NCBI GenBank assembly: GCA_910588435.1
Contig: CAJUPL010000006.1
Coordinates: forward strand, 17,613-81,612
Source of the DNA: an uncultured Eggerthellaceae bacterium
GTDB lineage: Bacteria; Actinomycetota; Coriobacteriia; Coriobacteriales; Eggerthellaceae
Reading direction: 5' to 3'
DNA length: 64,000 nucleotides
Shown here: positions 51,685-60,223 of the stretch, one piece after another
How the letters are laid out: each line of letters starts with the position of its first letter
Numbering within the stretch: the stretch's first letter is position 1
Notes under the pieces: model-generated
Database searches by the model: none
Seen by the model: only the letters and a program-made list of their open reading frames with translations
What the model was told of the DNA's origin: nothing
Position numbers and translations under genes: made by a program

Positions 51685-51755
51685 ATATATGAGCTGGAAG
51701 GTCAATGACATTTCCCCGTGCTTAATGTCATTGACCTTTTTGGTAATAATTAGAA
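51685..51755. repeat. Module A nested palindrome (copy 5)
   Basis: ATATGAGC, GGTCAATGACATT, loop TCCCCGTGCTT, AATGTCATTGACC, then GGTAATAATTA. The outer arms have decayed, but the inner 13-bp arms are perfect. It starts 15 bases after the NAD(P)-binding gene. Confidence 0.82.
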
Positions 51756-51780
51756 ATAGAGCCTCAGCAAGAGGGGTGGA

Positions 51781-51916
51781 GGCCCGAAATGGCCGGGTAG
51801 GTGATCTGCGCCAGGCAAGGTTGACTCACCTGATGCTGGCATCCGGGTGTTCGCAGGCTAGCGCCTGCGTTACGCATTGCTCATCGCAATGCTGCGCTTC
51901 CAATGGAAGCGCCCAC
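51781..51916 (+). repeat. Module B (copy 8)
   Basis: CCGGGT closing with ATCCGGG, stem CGCAGGC/GCCTGCG, GCATTGC-tcatc-GCAATGC, terminal GCGCTTCC-AAT-GGAAGCGC. Confidence 0.8.
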
Positions 51917-51964
51917 AGGTAGGGGTTGGGCTGAGTTGTGCCACGCCAGCAGTCTTGGTTGCAG

Positions 51965-52045
51965 CGTTGCGGCACGTCACAAGAGCGGTGACGTGCCCTA
52001 CGTCCACCTGATGGAAGCGTGACATTAGATGTGTTCTAATGTCAC
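51965..52045 (+). repeat. Module C first stem and module F palindrome
   Basis: GGCACGTCAC/GTGACGTGCC (51971-51997) replaces the GGCACGCCAC/GTGGCGTGCC of copy C1 with a compensated C-G to T-A change. Module F is GTGACATTAGA-tgtgt-TCTAATGTCAC (52019-52045), repeated identically at 63405-63431. Confidence 0.75.
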
Positions 52046-52057
52046 GAGATTTAGGTT

Positions 52058-52161
52058 GATAGGTGGCCGTAAAGCCACCAAGGCCGCTACATGGTTGTGA
52101 ATGAAATGAACAACCATGTTAAAGGCCGTTATGAAAGGAGCGGGTGCTATGCACCCGCGAC
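52058..52161 (+). repeat. Module D unit leading into module E
   Basis: Stem GGTGGCCG-TAAAG-CCACC, AAGGCCGCTAC, variable stem ATGGTTGT/ACAACCAT (same allele as at 30.33 kb), GTTAAAGGCCG, GCGGGTGC/GCACCCGC. Confidence 0.65.
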
Positions 52162-52296
52162 ACCGGACCGAGCGGAGCGAGGTCGAAGGATGAGGAGAGT
52201 TAGGAAGAGAAGGATTCAGGCTCAGCCTTGAGCCGCCGAGTTTTCGGAGGGGTCCCGTCAGGGGTCCCGACGAAAACGGCGATGCCTCCCCTACTC
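52162..52296 (+). repeat. Module E, truncated (copy 3)
   Basis: Carries the 5' half (CCGAGCGGAGCGAGG through GACGAAAACGGCGATGCCTCCCCTACTC, given in part) and stops before the long-range stem. It shows that E itself is made of separable halves. Confidence 0.75.
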
Positions 52297-52305
52297 GCAT
52301 GTGAG

Positions 52306-52380
52306 CGGGAAACGGGGCGCGTGAGCGCCCCAAGGCCGCTTTAAAAGTGCATGGGCGCGTCCTTCGCCCATGCAGCATTT
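52306..52380. terminator. Module D terminator before the LuxR gene end
   Basis: GGGGCGC/GCGCCCC, AAGGCCGCT, then AAAAG-TGCATGGGCG-cgtcctt-CGCCCATGCA-GCATTT (52344-52380). The A-run gives a U-run on the minus strand for the LuxR-type gene ending 14 bases away. Confidence 0.7.
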
Positions 52381-52393
52381 ACAAGGGCATGAG

Positions 52394-53923
52394 CTATAGG
52401 TCTATCGGGAACTCTTCAACGAAGGACATGAGCTTCTGCTGAGAGTGGATGTCCAGCTTCCTATATATGTTGTAGATGTGGCTCTTCACGGTGTGCGGAG
52501 AGATCACCAGCTGTTCCTGGATCCAAGCCGCATTGCGCCCTTTTGCCAAGAACACCAGGATGTCCGTCTCGCGCGGAGAGAGCTGGTAGAGCTTCGCTAC
52601 CGCCTCACAGCGCCTATCGAAGAGCTCCGATTCATCCATCTGAATGGAAACCGTAGGAGCATCCGTCTTCTTCTCAGCGCCACCGCCACCAGCTGGATGA
52701 TGGGATCCAACCGGGTAGAACACCATGACCACCAGCACCAAAAGGACCGTCATGATCAGATGCAGCACGCTGAAGGCGTAGTCATGCGGGCCGAAGAACA
52801 TCGTCATCACCGAAGAGATGGCCCATCCAAGCGCGAAGCCGAAAGCAGGCACAGCAAGCCTTGCCGCGCCTTGACGGAACATGGGGACGTCACGCACGAT
52901 GACGCTCTTCATCACTATGAACGCGTAGTTCGCAGACATGAACGCCGCCCATGCCGCGCTCACCAAGCAAGCGAACACCAGCTGCAGCACGCCAGATGTG
53001 AAGGGAAGCATCACGCAACCTAGCACTGTAACAGCAAGCAAGCAGCGTTGCATCACAGTGACAGAGAAATGCTTCTTGAACACTCCAAGGAGCGCCACCA
53101 CCAGAGCACCCGGGATCATGGACAAGAGGCCGAACAGCACGTATTCGCGGCCATTATTGAACAGGAACACGAAGTTCAGCGCGAACACCATGCTGAACAC
53201 GAAGAACGAAGGCTCTATCTCCTTCGTGAACTCCCACGGGCTTCCAACAGCCTCAAGCGGCGCGCATTCGTCGTTGCCCTCGGCCCTCCGAGTGCTGAAG
53301 ATGAGGAGCGCGATGGTGGCTATCACATATATGCCCGCGAACATGGGCTGCAAGTTGGCGGGCGCCGTTGCGGCGAAGAAGAAGAGGATGCTGCCACCCA
53401 AGAAGGAGAATCCGGTGAAGCTGCTGTAGGAGACGTCTCCCAAGCGGCTAGAGATGTCAAGCCAGTTCAAGATCAGATGCGCAGCCCCAAGACCTGCAAG
53501 GAAGTTCACTGCACACACGACGATCAGCGGTGCATGGATCCCGTTCGACATGGCCAGCGCGCACAAAGGCTGGAACACGGAGCAGAGGAAGCACACAGCA
53601 ATGGCAATGGGTGAGAACGAGTTGAACGATGGCCGCTTGCCCAGGATGTGCAGCACCAGATAGCCTACAGCCATCCCGGCGAACACCAGAAGCTGTGACA
53701 TATCACTCACATCTATGGGCACGCCTGCAGGGTAGTCACAGAAGATCCAGAAGAACGAGAGGCACATCCAGGCTATCTCGAACGCGAACCCCAGGATGGC
53801 GATCAGCTCTATAGAGGACACCGTATGGTGATCCTTAGACCCCTTTGATGGCATATATCCCATTTCCCCCAGTGCCCATGACCGAACGCTGAAAGGCCCA
53901 ACGTCTGGCTTCGACGCGGCCAT
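52394..53923 (-). CDS. Membrane-bound LuxR-type transcriptional regulator
   Basis: A 509-residue protein: about twelve membrane helices (residues about 35-415) followed by a cytoplasmic LuxR/FixJ helix-turn-helix (LSPRETDILVFLAKGRNAAWIQEQLVISPHTVKSHIYNIYRKL, about 450-495, given here only as landmarks). This architecture is expanded in Eggerthellaceae beside oxidoreductase operons. It is separated by 232 bases from the MFS-amidohydrolase-Mo-enzyme operon on the same strand and probably regulates it in response to a membrane or outside ligand. The first ATG is used here. Downstream starts at residues about 21 or 24 are possible. Confidence 0.9.
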   Translation of the reverse strand: MAASKPDVGPFSVRSWALGEMGYMPSKGSKDHHTVSSIELIAILGFAFEIAWMCLSFFWIFCDYPAGVPIDVSDMSQLLVFAGMAVGYLVLHILGKRPSFNSFSPIAIAVCFLCSVFQPLCALAMSNGIHAPLIVVCAVNFLAGLGAAHLILNWLDISSRLGDVSYSSFTGFSFLGGSILFFFAATAPANLQPMFAGIYVIATIALLIFSTRRAEGNDECAPLEAVGSPWEFTKEIEPSFFVFSMVFALNFVFLFNNGREYVLFGLLSMIPGALVVALLGVFKKHFSVTVMQRCLLAVTVLGCVMLPFTSGVLQLVFACLVSAAWAAFMSANYAFIVMKSVIVRDVPMFRQGAARLAVPAFGFALGWAISSVMTMFFGPHDYAFSVLHLIMTVLLVLVVMVFYPVGSHHPAGGGGAEKKTDAPTVSIQMDESELFDRRCEAVAKLYQLSPRETDILVFLAKGRNAAWIQEQLVISPHTVKSHIYNIYRKLDIHSQQKLMSFVEEFPIDL

Positions 53924-54027
53924 GCCCCTCCACGGCGCAGCGCGGTTCGATGACTGAAAAGATTATAGAACAAATGACATAGGCCAGCGCAAGCCTCAAG
54001 AGCTCACTGATACCCTTCTGAAAAGGA

Positions 54028-54058
54028 GAGACCCTGGTGAATGGGGCACCAGGGTCTC
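54028..54058 (-). terminator. Terminator hairpin after the MFS operon
   Basis: GAGACCCTGGTG/CACCAGGGTCTC, 12-bp perfect arms with a 7-base loop, followed on the minus strand by TCCTTTTC. Confidence 0.7.
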
Positions 54059-54116
54059 AATGGGGTGAGGCTCTTCAGCACTAGCCTATCGCGCGAAAGA
54101 GCCCATCTGGGAGAGA

Positions 54117-54141
54117 AGGCGCCTCTCATGCGGAGGCGCCT
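54117..54141 (-). terminator. Hairpin next to the MFS stop
   Basis: AGGCGCCTC-tcatgcg-GAGGCGCCT, 15 bases after the stop codon. It is the first of two tandem stem-loops and has no U-run of its own. Confidence 0.5.
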
Positions 54142-54155
54142 AGGAGATGCAGGAT

Positions 54156-55490
54156 CTACTCAGCAGGCTTGGCCTCTGGCTTGCCACCTTCAACAGCCTT
54201 CGGCTTGGAGGGCTTCATGAACAGCGACAGGATGATGCCAATGACTCCAACCGGAACGAAGCAGTAGAGCATGATCTCGTTGTAGGTCCAGCCCACGGCC
54301 TCGCCAGCAGCGAATGCGTAGGAGGTTGGGATCTGGCCCAGGTACTGGCCCAAGGTCAGGAAGGACAGACCAAATGACACTGCCGTAGCGCCACCTGCGA
54401 ACACGAAGCTTGGGACCATCGGGCGGCAGCAGCCGTTCAGGAACATATTGCCGATGCAGAAGAACAGAGCGTAGAAGCAGAAGATCGGCATGTTGTTCAA
54501 GAAGGCCAGGAAGGAGCACACGGTGAGCGAGCAGATGCCGATCACAACAGCGATGTACTTCTTCTCACGCGGAAGCTTGTCCAAGATCCAGCCACCGATA
54601 GGCGCCAGGATGCCGCATGCGCAGAGCGCGCCGCCGATGAGGCCTGACATCATCGGGTCCCAACCCAGGCCGCCTGCCTCAAGAGGAGTTGCAAGCCAGG
54701 TCTTCAGGTACTGGGAGAATGCATAGTTCATGTAGTTGAACACAGCGAACATGAAGATCAAGCACCAGAGCTGACGGCTCTTGAAGAACGGGAGCACGTC
54801 GCGCAGGCGCTTGCGGTCAGGAGCCACTTCGGAGACCTCGTCACCCTTCGGGTCACGGAAGACGACAGCCATGAGCACAGCTGCGATGACCATGCACACG
54901 ACCCATACCCATTGCAGGACAGACACGCTGCCGCCGCAGACGCCAAGCACGTTGCCGCCGAAGAGGTTCACAGTGAAGATGCCGATGGGAGCCCAGCAAG
55001 ACCAGATGGCCATGGCGCGGCCACGGGTGGAGCCGGGGAACCAGATGGAGACGCAAGTAGGACCGGCAACGATCGTGCATGCCAGTGCCAGACCGAAGAT
55101 GAAGCGGCCCACCAGGAAGATGGTGAAGTCAGACTCAACGGTCAATGCGCAGATGAGCGTGCCCAAGATGCCAAGGCCCATGCCGATGACCGTAGCCCAC
55201 TTCGGGCCGATCTTCTGCACCAGGAAGGTGGTGGGAAGCGCCATGATGATGGCGCCAATGGGAACGAGGCCCATCGTGTTCGCCATCTGGCCGAACATGG
55301 CCGGGTTCTGGAACTGAGGATTCGTTGATGCCAGGTACTCCTTGAACACCGGGAACGTGATGCCCGGAAGCCACTGCCACGCCCAGACCAGGGTCACAGC
55401 GCAAAGCAGAGACACGATGAGGCACGGCCATGCATAGCTTGGCGTCTTCATCGGGGTTGATGCTGCAGCGGCAGCATTCGGATTGCTCAT
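54156..55490 (-). CDS. MFS transporter of the Mo-enzyme 2 operon
   Basis: A 444-residue carrier with twelve helices. The sequence (GWILDKLPREKKY between helices, VAGPTCVSIWFPGSTRGRAMA) fits the OFA/NNP-like or anion:cation symporter groups that move small organic acids. It is the last gene of an operon with an amidohydrolase, a small protein, a ferredoxin and a Mo-enzyme, so it probably imports their substrate or exports the product. Start ATG 55490 with AGAGAGGAAG upstream. Confidence 0.88.
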   Translation of the reverse strand: MSNPNAAAAASTPMKTPSYAWPCLIVSLLCAVTLVWAWQWLPGITFPVFKEYLASTNPQFQNPAMFGQMANTMGLVPIGAIIMALPTTFLVQKIGPKWATVIGMGLGILGTLICALTVESDFTIFLVGRFIFGLALACTIVAGPTCVSIWFPGSTRGRAMAIWSCWAPIGIFTVNLFGGNVLGVCGGSVSVLQWVWVVCMVIAAVLMAVVFRDPKGDEVSEVAPDRKRLRDVLPFFKSRQLWCLIFMFAVFNYMNYAFSQYLKTWLATPLEAGGLGWDPMMSGLIGGALCACGILAPIGGWILDKLPREKKYIAVVIGICSLTVCSFLAFLNNMPIFCFYALFFCIGNMFLNGCCRPMVPSFVFAGGATAVSFGLSFLTLGQYLGQIPTSYAFAAGEAVGWTYNEIMLYCFVPVGVIGIILSLFMKPSKPKAVEGGKPEAKPAE

Positions 55491-55553
55491 GATGATCTTC
55501 CTCTCTTGGAGAGGGAGGCCGTCCATCATACGACCTCCCTGAGGTAAGGTGGA

Positions 55554-56615
55554 TTACAGGTTGAAGATGCGCGCAGCGTTGCCGCCCAGGATGAGCTTGC
55601 GGTCCTCTTCGGTGATGTCCAGCGCGTTGATGGCGCCAACGGAGCGTGCCATCCACTCGTAGAACACCGGGAAGGATGAGCCAAGGAGCAGGTGGTCTGC
55701 GCCGCACACCTTCACAGCGCACTCCAGCTGATCCTTTGACCAGCTCATGGGATGAGTGGTGTCGAAGAAGATGTTGTTGTCCAGATAGCGGAAGTAATCC
55801 TCGCGCGTGACGTTGGTGGCCAGGCGATTCATGGCCTCCTTCTTCTTGGTGGAGACATGAGGAGCCAGGATGTCCTGCAGGCCGAACCAGTTGCCGCCCA
55901 TCATGGTGTGCACGAACTTCAGGTTCGGGAACTCGTCGAACATGCCGGAGTAGACCTCGCGGCCAACGGCTGCAGCCTGAACGGAGATGCGGCCGAGCTC
56001 ACGACGAAGCGGGGTGTACTTCTGGAACGGGCCGAACGTGTTCTGACCAGGGGTGTGATGCACGACAGCCGGGATCTTGTGATCGTTCAGGTACTTCATG
56101 TAGGGCTTGAACAGCTCGTCGTCCAGGAACTTGTCGCCATAGCAGCATGCGAACTGGACGCCCACCATGCCAAGCTCCTCGATGCAGCGCTTGACCTCAT
56201 CGATATCCTCGGGGCGCCCCCAAGGCGGAACCACAGCGTTCGCCACCAAGCGTCCGCCGGACTTCTTGCACATATCTGCTGCCTGGTTGTTCACCTCTTG
56301 GCAGGTGTCCAGATGCAGCCACTCCTGCCAGACTGGCATGCGGAGCATCGCGATGTCAACGCCAACCTCGTCCATTGCGTTGATCTTGGCTTCCAACGTG
56401 TAGTCGCCATCAACGTAGTTCAGGATCTCATCGCCCTCTTTGGTGGCCAAGACCAGCTGATCCTTCGTGCCATCAGGGGTCTTGTCCAGATAGGCTTTCA
56501 CGCCGAAGGTGATCGGAGCTGAGTACAGGAAGCCATTGAGGATCTTCTTGTTGGTGAACAGGTCAGTTGGCAAGAAATGGACGTTGTCGTCTATCACCTT
56601 GAATTCTTCTGCCAT
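55554..56615 (-). CDS. Amidohydrolase-family protein (ACMSD-like)
   Basis: A 353-residue TIM-barrel of the amidohydrolase_2 group, which contains decarboxylases and hydrolases of aromatic acids. Features: VVHHTPGQNTFGP, FVHTMMGGNWFGLQ, NNIFFDTTHPMSWSKDQ and C-terminal LGSSFPVF. The N-terminal metal motif, usually HxH, reads NVHFLP, so the first His is Asn and metal binding may differ. Upstream spacing and strand place it in the Mo-enzyme 2 operon. Substrate unknown, probably an aromatic or dicarboxylic acid. Confidence 0.87.
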   Translation of the reverse strand: MAEEFKVIDDNVHFLPTDLFTNKKILNGFLYSAPITFGVKAYLDKTPDGTKDQLVLATKEGDEILNYVDGDYTLEAKINAMDEVGVDIAMLRMPVWQEWLHLDTCQEVNNQAADMCKKSGGRLVANAVVPPWGRPEDIDEVKRCIEELGMVGVQFACCYGDKFLDDELFKPYMKYLNDHKIPAVVHHTPGQNTFGPFQKYTPLRRELGRISVQAAAVGREVYSGMFDEFPNLKFVHTMMGGNWFGLQDILAPHVSTKKKEAMNRLATNVTREDYFRYLDNNIFFDTTHPMSWSKDQLECAVKVCGADHLLLGSSFPVFYEWMARSVGAINALDITEEDRKLILGGNAARIFNL

Positions 56616-56712
56616 TTTTCCTCCTTGACGGATCGTGTGGTTTGTTGGCGATAGATGAGGCTCGCGCGCCTGAGGCTCAAGCTCACCTATCGCCTGCCTT
56701 TCGAGGGGTCAT

Positions 56713-56892
56713 CTACTTCTCGTAGATGTCGTTCACAACATGCTGCTTCATCTTGCGCATGTTCTCCGCATTGCGAACTCGCCAGTCGATGCGGCCTTGC
56801 TCCTTCTCAAGAGCGGTCACCGTGTGGCTGAACTGGCGCGGTGCGCGCACGTCTACGTGGTCCAAACGCTCGACGATGTCTTCCATTCCCAT
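56713..56892 (-). CDS. Small unknown protein of the Mo-enzyme 2 operon
   Basis: A 59-residue charged, helical protein without Cys or membrane segment (VERLDHVDVRAPRQFSHTV, RNAENMRKMKQHVV). Start at ATG 56892 with GGGGGAGAAGAC upstream supports translation. It lies between the ferredoxin and amidohydrolase genes. It may be a small assembly or regulatory subunit. I do not recognise a family. Confidence 0.6.
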   Translation of the reverse strand: MGMEDIVERLDHVDVRAPRQFSHTVTALEKEQGRIDWRVRNAENMRKMKQHVVNDIYEK

Positions 56893-57006
56893 GTCTTCTC
56901 CCCCTCTCATTGGGTTCGTAGGATGGATCGGCGCCTACCGAAGCTGCGTGGATTCCGCCGCCTCAGCACCGTGCAGGCGCCTCTCCGTTGCGTCTTGAGC
57001 AGGCGT

Positions 57007-57348
57007 CTAGTCCTGCTTGATGCTGTAGATGACCTGCTTAGGCGTGGTGGCCTTCTTCGCAAGGTCAGACACCTCGCCCCACTCCATGCACTGCGCCTGG
57101 CACATCTGAACGCAGCTTGGGAGCTTGCCCTTCGCGGTGCGCTCTTCGCAGAGGTTGCACCACTCGGTGAACTGGGGGATGAAGTCGTACTCGTAATGCT
57201 TCTTGTCTGGCTCTATGTGGAAGGGCCCAAGCTTCGTCACAGTGACGCCGAACTCCTTCTCAGTGAAGCCGCGCTCCTGCTGGCAAGCCACGACGCATGT
57301 CTCGCAACCGGAGCAGTAGTTGTAGTCAACAAGGATTCCTTGAGTCAT
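57007..57348 (-). CDS. Small ferredoxin-type subunit of Mo-enzyme 2
   Basis: A 113-residue Fe-S protein without signal: CSGCETCVVAC (residues 12-22), CNLC (about 66) and CVQMCQAQC (about 79-87). The closest relative in this window is the 45600 protein, with the same Cys layout and length. Start ATG 57348 lies just after the stop of the catalytic subunit gene, and the ribosome site GAGAGG overlaps that gene's end, so translation is coupled. Confidence 0.87.
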   Translation of the reverse strand: MTQGILVDYNYCSGCETCVVACQQERGFTEKEFGVTVTKLGPFHIEPDKKHYEYDFIPQFTEWCNLCEERTAKGKLPSCVQMCQAQCMEWGEVSDLAKKATTPKQVIYSIKQD

Positions 57349-57353
57349 CTCTC

Positions 57354-59840
57354 TTACCTCTCCTCGGGAAGCGGACGGTCCTTCGTAGCCGCAACGCCAT
57401 CTGCTGCAGCGGCCTCCACTGGGATGTTCAGCGGGGCTGGGGTCTCGCCGTCCTTGTAGATCCTGCACATCATGGATTTGTAGTTGGAGCCGAAGCCGGA
57501 CACGCCTGCCTCGAATGGGACCAGGTTGTTGATCTGGCTCTCGAACACGCCGAACAGGCCTGCCTTCTCGTCTGAGGTGTTCTCCTCAGCCTGATCCTTG
57601 CGCTCCGGGAACCACCAGCCGTGGTCGCACTGCATGACGCGCGGGTCGTAGTGCTCATCGAATGCTGCCTTGTACTTGCACTTGCCGTGCTGGTTCTCAA
57701 GCCACATCCAGTCACCCTCTTCGATGCCATGCTTGGCAGCGGTCTCCGGGTGGATGTAGCAGAGCGGATCTGGATGCAGCGCGCGCAGCTTCTTGATCTG
57801 GCGCTGCTCTGAGTGGAAGAAGTGCGGAACGCGGGCGCCGGATGTGACTATGTATGGCAGCTGCTCAACAGCCTCAGGAGCTGAATAGGGGCTCTCAACA
57901 GGCTCAACGTAGCTTGGGAGCGGATCTAGGCCTGACCAAGAGGTGTGATGGAACACCATGGAGTAGATCTCAGCGCGGCCGGTCTCCGTGGAGAAGCCAA
58001 GCTGTCCGTCAGGGCGCAGCAGGCCCTTCTCATACTTGCGGTATTCGAACTCAGGATACTTCCAGGTGGATTCGCGCAGCTCTTCCCAAGTGAAGCCGCC
58101 GTCTTCCAGCGCGTAGTCCCACATCTCCTCGACGCTGTCCCACGGCCATGCGATGTCATTGTTCTCAGGCTTGATGGCGTCAGTCAGGCGCTTGCCCAAC
58201 TCTAGGAAGATGGTGTTGTCAGCCTTGGTCTCACCCACAGGCTCGATGGCCTTGTTGATGCAGCTGATGCGGTAGGGGTTCAGGCCGCCGAAGCCGTTGC
58301 GCTCCTCATACGTTGCAGCCGGGAGCACCACGTCTGCCAGTGCCATCATGGACGGCGTCATGAAGAGGTCCTGGAACACGCAGAAGTCGATCTGCTTGTA
58401 CCACTCAAGCTGCTGCTCGGCTTGCGCGCCCATCGTGGCCAGGAAGTTGTTGGTCGCGAAATATGCTGCATGGATGGGCACCTCACCGCGCTGCCATGCT
58501 TCGATGGTGGCGTTGGATGAGAGATTCTTGAAGCCCACGGCGAACATGGGGTAGCGCTCAACGCCGATGCGCTTCGCGGCCTCCTCGTCAGACATGAGCT
58601 CATCGTATCCCCAGGTGCCAACCCAGTTCGGCTGGTCGATGCCCCAGCAGGACTGCCCGATGACGTTGCCGCCCGGAACATCCAGGTTGCCGGTGATGCA
58701 CCAGAGCGCGGTCACTGCGTGAGCTGCCTGCTGGCCGCCCGTCTGCTGGTCAAGAGCAACGCCCCACTGGATGGCTGCCGGCTTGGAGGTTGCATAGGTG
58801 CGAGCAACGCGAATCACGTCCTCTTTGTCCACCCAAGCCTTCTCGCAGAGCTCATCAAGATCCATGGCTGCCACGCGTTCGCAGACCGCATCCAGGCCAT
58901 AGACCCACTTGTCGCAGAAGTCCTGATCGTAGAGCTTCTCGTCGCAGATGACCTTGAGCATGGCCATGGCCAGTGCGCCGTCGCCGCCAGGACGCACGCG
59001 CAGCCAGTCCTCGCCGGCCTTCGCAGCGATCCAGGTGAGCTTCGGATCCACCACAGCCACCTTCATGCCGCGCTTCATGAGGTCCATGATCCAGTGACCG
59101 TAGAAGCCGTCAGCGTTGCTGTAGAAGGGCTGGTGTCCCCAGATGATGCAGTACTCAGGAACGGTGTAGCGCTCGTCGTCATAGCGCTTGGGGAGGAACT
59201 GCGAGCAGTCCATGACGCAGGGGTCACCCAGCATGCAAGCCATGGAAGCGATGCGGGGCAGATAGCAGGAGTTGCCTGCGAAGTACGGAACGCCCTCGTT
59301 CGGAGAGCCCATGCAGGCGTTCACGCGAGTGATCTGGTGGATATCACGGCCAGTGCCCTGGCAGCATGCGATCTTGTCCGGACCGTATTCGTCAGCCACC
59401 TTCTTGAAGTTCTCGACGATGATGTCGTATGCCTCATCCCAGGTGATGCGCTCGAACTTGTCCTTGCCGCGATCTTCGCGTGCGCGCTTCATGGGGTAGA
59501 GGAGCCTGTCCTCGTGGTAGACGTAGTCAGGGATGCAAAGGCACCTTGAGCAGAGGCGTCCCTGGTTGTACGGGTCCTCAGGGTCACCTTCAACCTTCAC
59601 CAGCTTGCCATCCTTCACATAGCTCAGGATGCCGCACACATTGTGGCAGCCCGGCGCGGATCGCGCGGTGCCACGGATGACCGTCATGCCATCCTCTTCC
59701 CAAGTCCACGGGACGTCAGGGGTCTTCGCTGCGGGGGCTGCGGGCACCGTCTCGGTCTTCTGAGGATGACGTGAGCCGCGCTTGAACTTATGGCCGTCCG
59801 TTTCTCCCCAGTGGTACTCGATCACATCTTTTTCTGACAT
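57354..59840 (-). CDS. Molybdopterin-dependent oxidoreductase, catalytic subunit 2
   Basis: An 828-residue DMSO-reductase-family enzyme, cytoplasmic (no Tat signal). [4Fe-4S] site CHNVC plus LCSRC (about 65-105). Probable metal-ligand Cys in AGNSCYLPRIASM (about 190). MopB motifs IIWGHQPFYSNADGFYGHW and ITGNLDVPGGNV follow, and then the C-terminal domain PDPLCYIHPETAAKHGIEEGDWMWLEN. It is clearly paralogous to the 45962 protein. A polar, Lys-rich region of about 45 residues precedes the Fe-S site. It heads an operon with ferredoxin, small protein, amidohydrolase and MFS carrier. Confidence 0.9.
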   Translation of the reverse strand: MSEKDVIEYHWGETDGHKFKRGSRHPQKTETVPAAPAAKTPDVPWTWEEDGMTVIRGTARSAPGCHNVCGILSYVKDGKLVKVEGDPEDPYNQGRLCSRCLCIPDYVYHEDRLLYPMKRAREDRGKDKFERITWDEAYDIIVENFKKVADEYGPDKIACCQGTGRDIHQITRVNACMGSPNEGVPYFAGNSCYLPRIASMACMLGDPCVMDCSQFLPKRYDDERYTVPEYCIIWGHQPFYSNADGFYGHWIMDLMKRGMKVAVVDPKLTWIAAKAGEDWLRVRPGGDGALAMAMLKVICDEKLYDQDFCDKWVYGLDAVCERVAAMDLDELCEKAWVDKEDVIRVARTYATSKPAAIQWGVALDQQTGGQQAAHAVTALWCITGNLDVPGGNVIGQSCWGIDQPNWVGTWGYDELMSDEEAAKRIGVERYPMFAVGFKNLSSNATIEAWQRGEVPIHAAYFATNNFLATMGAQAEQQLEWYKQIDFCVFQDLFMTPSMMALADVVLPAATYEERNGFGGLNPYRISCINKAIEPVGETKADNTIFLELGKRLTDAIKPENNDIAWPWDSVEEMWDYALEDGGFTWEELRESTWKYPEFEYRKYEKGLLRPDGQLGFSTETGRAEIYSMVFHHTSWSGLDPLPSYVEPVESPYSAPEAVEQLPYIVTSGARVPHFFHSEQRQIKKLRALHPDPLCYIHPETAAKHGIEEGDWMWLENQHGKCKYKAAFDEHYDPRVMQCDHGWWFPERKDQAEENTSDEKAGLFGVFESQINNLVPFEAGVSGFGSNYKSMMCRIYKDGETPAPLNIPVEAAAADGVAATKDRPLPEER

Positions 59841-60116
59841 GATTCCTCCTTCTCTTGCCTATACCGTTGAGGTACTTCCCTCTGGGTTCGGGCTCCCGCT
59901 CTAGGGGTTGCGGGGACCCGAGCCCGGCACTCGACGCTTTCACCCCTAAGCCCTCTTCCACAGATGGTGTATGGCTAGGAACCTCTGTGGGAGTGATTCC
60001 GCATCGATGAAACGGATTCGAGTGACGCCAACATTACGAGAGCTTTCGAATGGAGCTTCACGCAAGGAGTGCTAATGAAGCGTTTTCATGAGGCTGAGAT
60101 GAGGTCTCATGAGCCT
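59841..60116 (-). promoter_or_regulatory. Long structured leader upstream of Mo-enzyme 2
   Basis: No gene. Stem-loops at 59884-59925 (GGGTTCGGGCTC with GGACCCGAGCCC, one mismatch), 59956-59992 (CCACAGA/TCTGTGG) and 60090-60117 (GAGGCT...AGCCTC with ATGAG/CTCAT inside). A 5' leader of over 200 bases is possible if the promoter lies near the conserved motif at 60117. No known riboswitch recognised. Confidence 0.4.
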
Positions 60117-60150
60117 CTCATCATCCTGGTATTAGGCCTTGACCTGGGAG
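60117..60150. promoter_or_regulatory. Conserved motif upstream of Mo-enzyme operon 2
   Basis: Counterpart of 48643-48676, with 29 of 34 bases identical, including CTGGTATTAGGC and TGACCTGGG. It lies 277 bases upstream of the start codon. It is likely the site of a shared regulator, for example a LuxR-type protein. Confidence 0.55.
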
Positions 60151-60154
60151 AACC

Positions 60155-60223
60155 CTAAATATGAGCGAAATGGTCAATGACATTAAGCACGGGGATTTGT
60201 CATTGACCTTACAGGTCATAATT
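60155..60223. repeat. Module A nested palindrome (copy 6, inverted)
   Basis: GGTCAATGACATT, loop AAGCACGGGGA (reverse complement of the loop in copies 1, 3 and 5, give or take one base), TGTCATTGACC, GGTCATAATT. It supplies the last codons and the TGA stop of the cysteine-rich gene. Confidence 0.8.

Noticed and set aside
59884..59992. Moco riboswitch before Mo-enzyme 2
   Set aside because: Stem-loops are present, but I could not match the conserved core of the Moco RNA, so it is recorded only as a structured leader.
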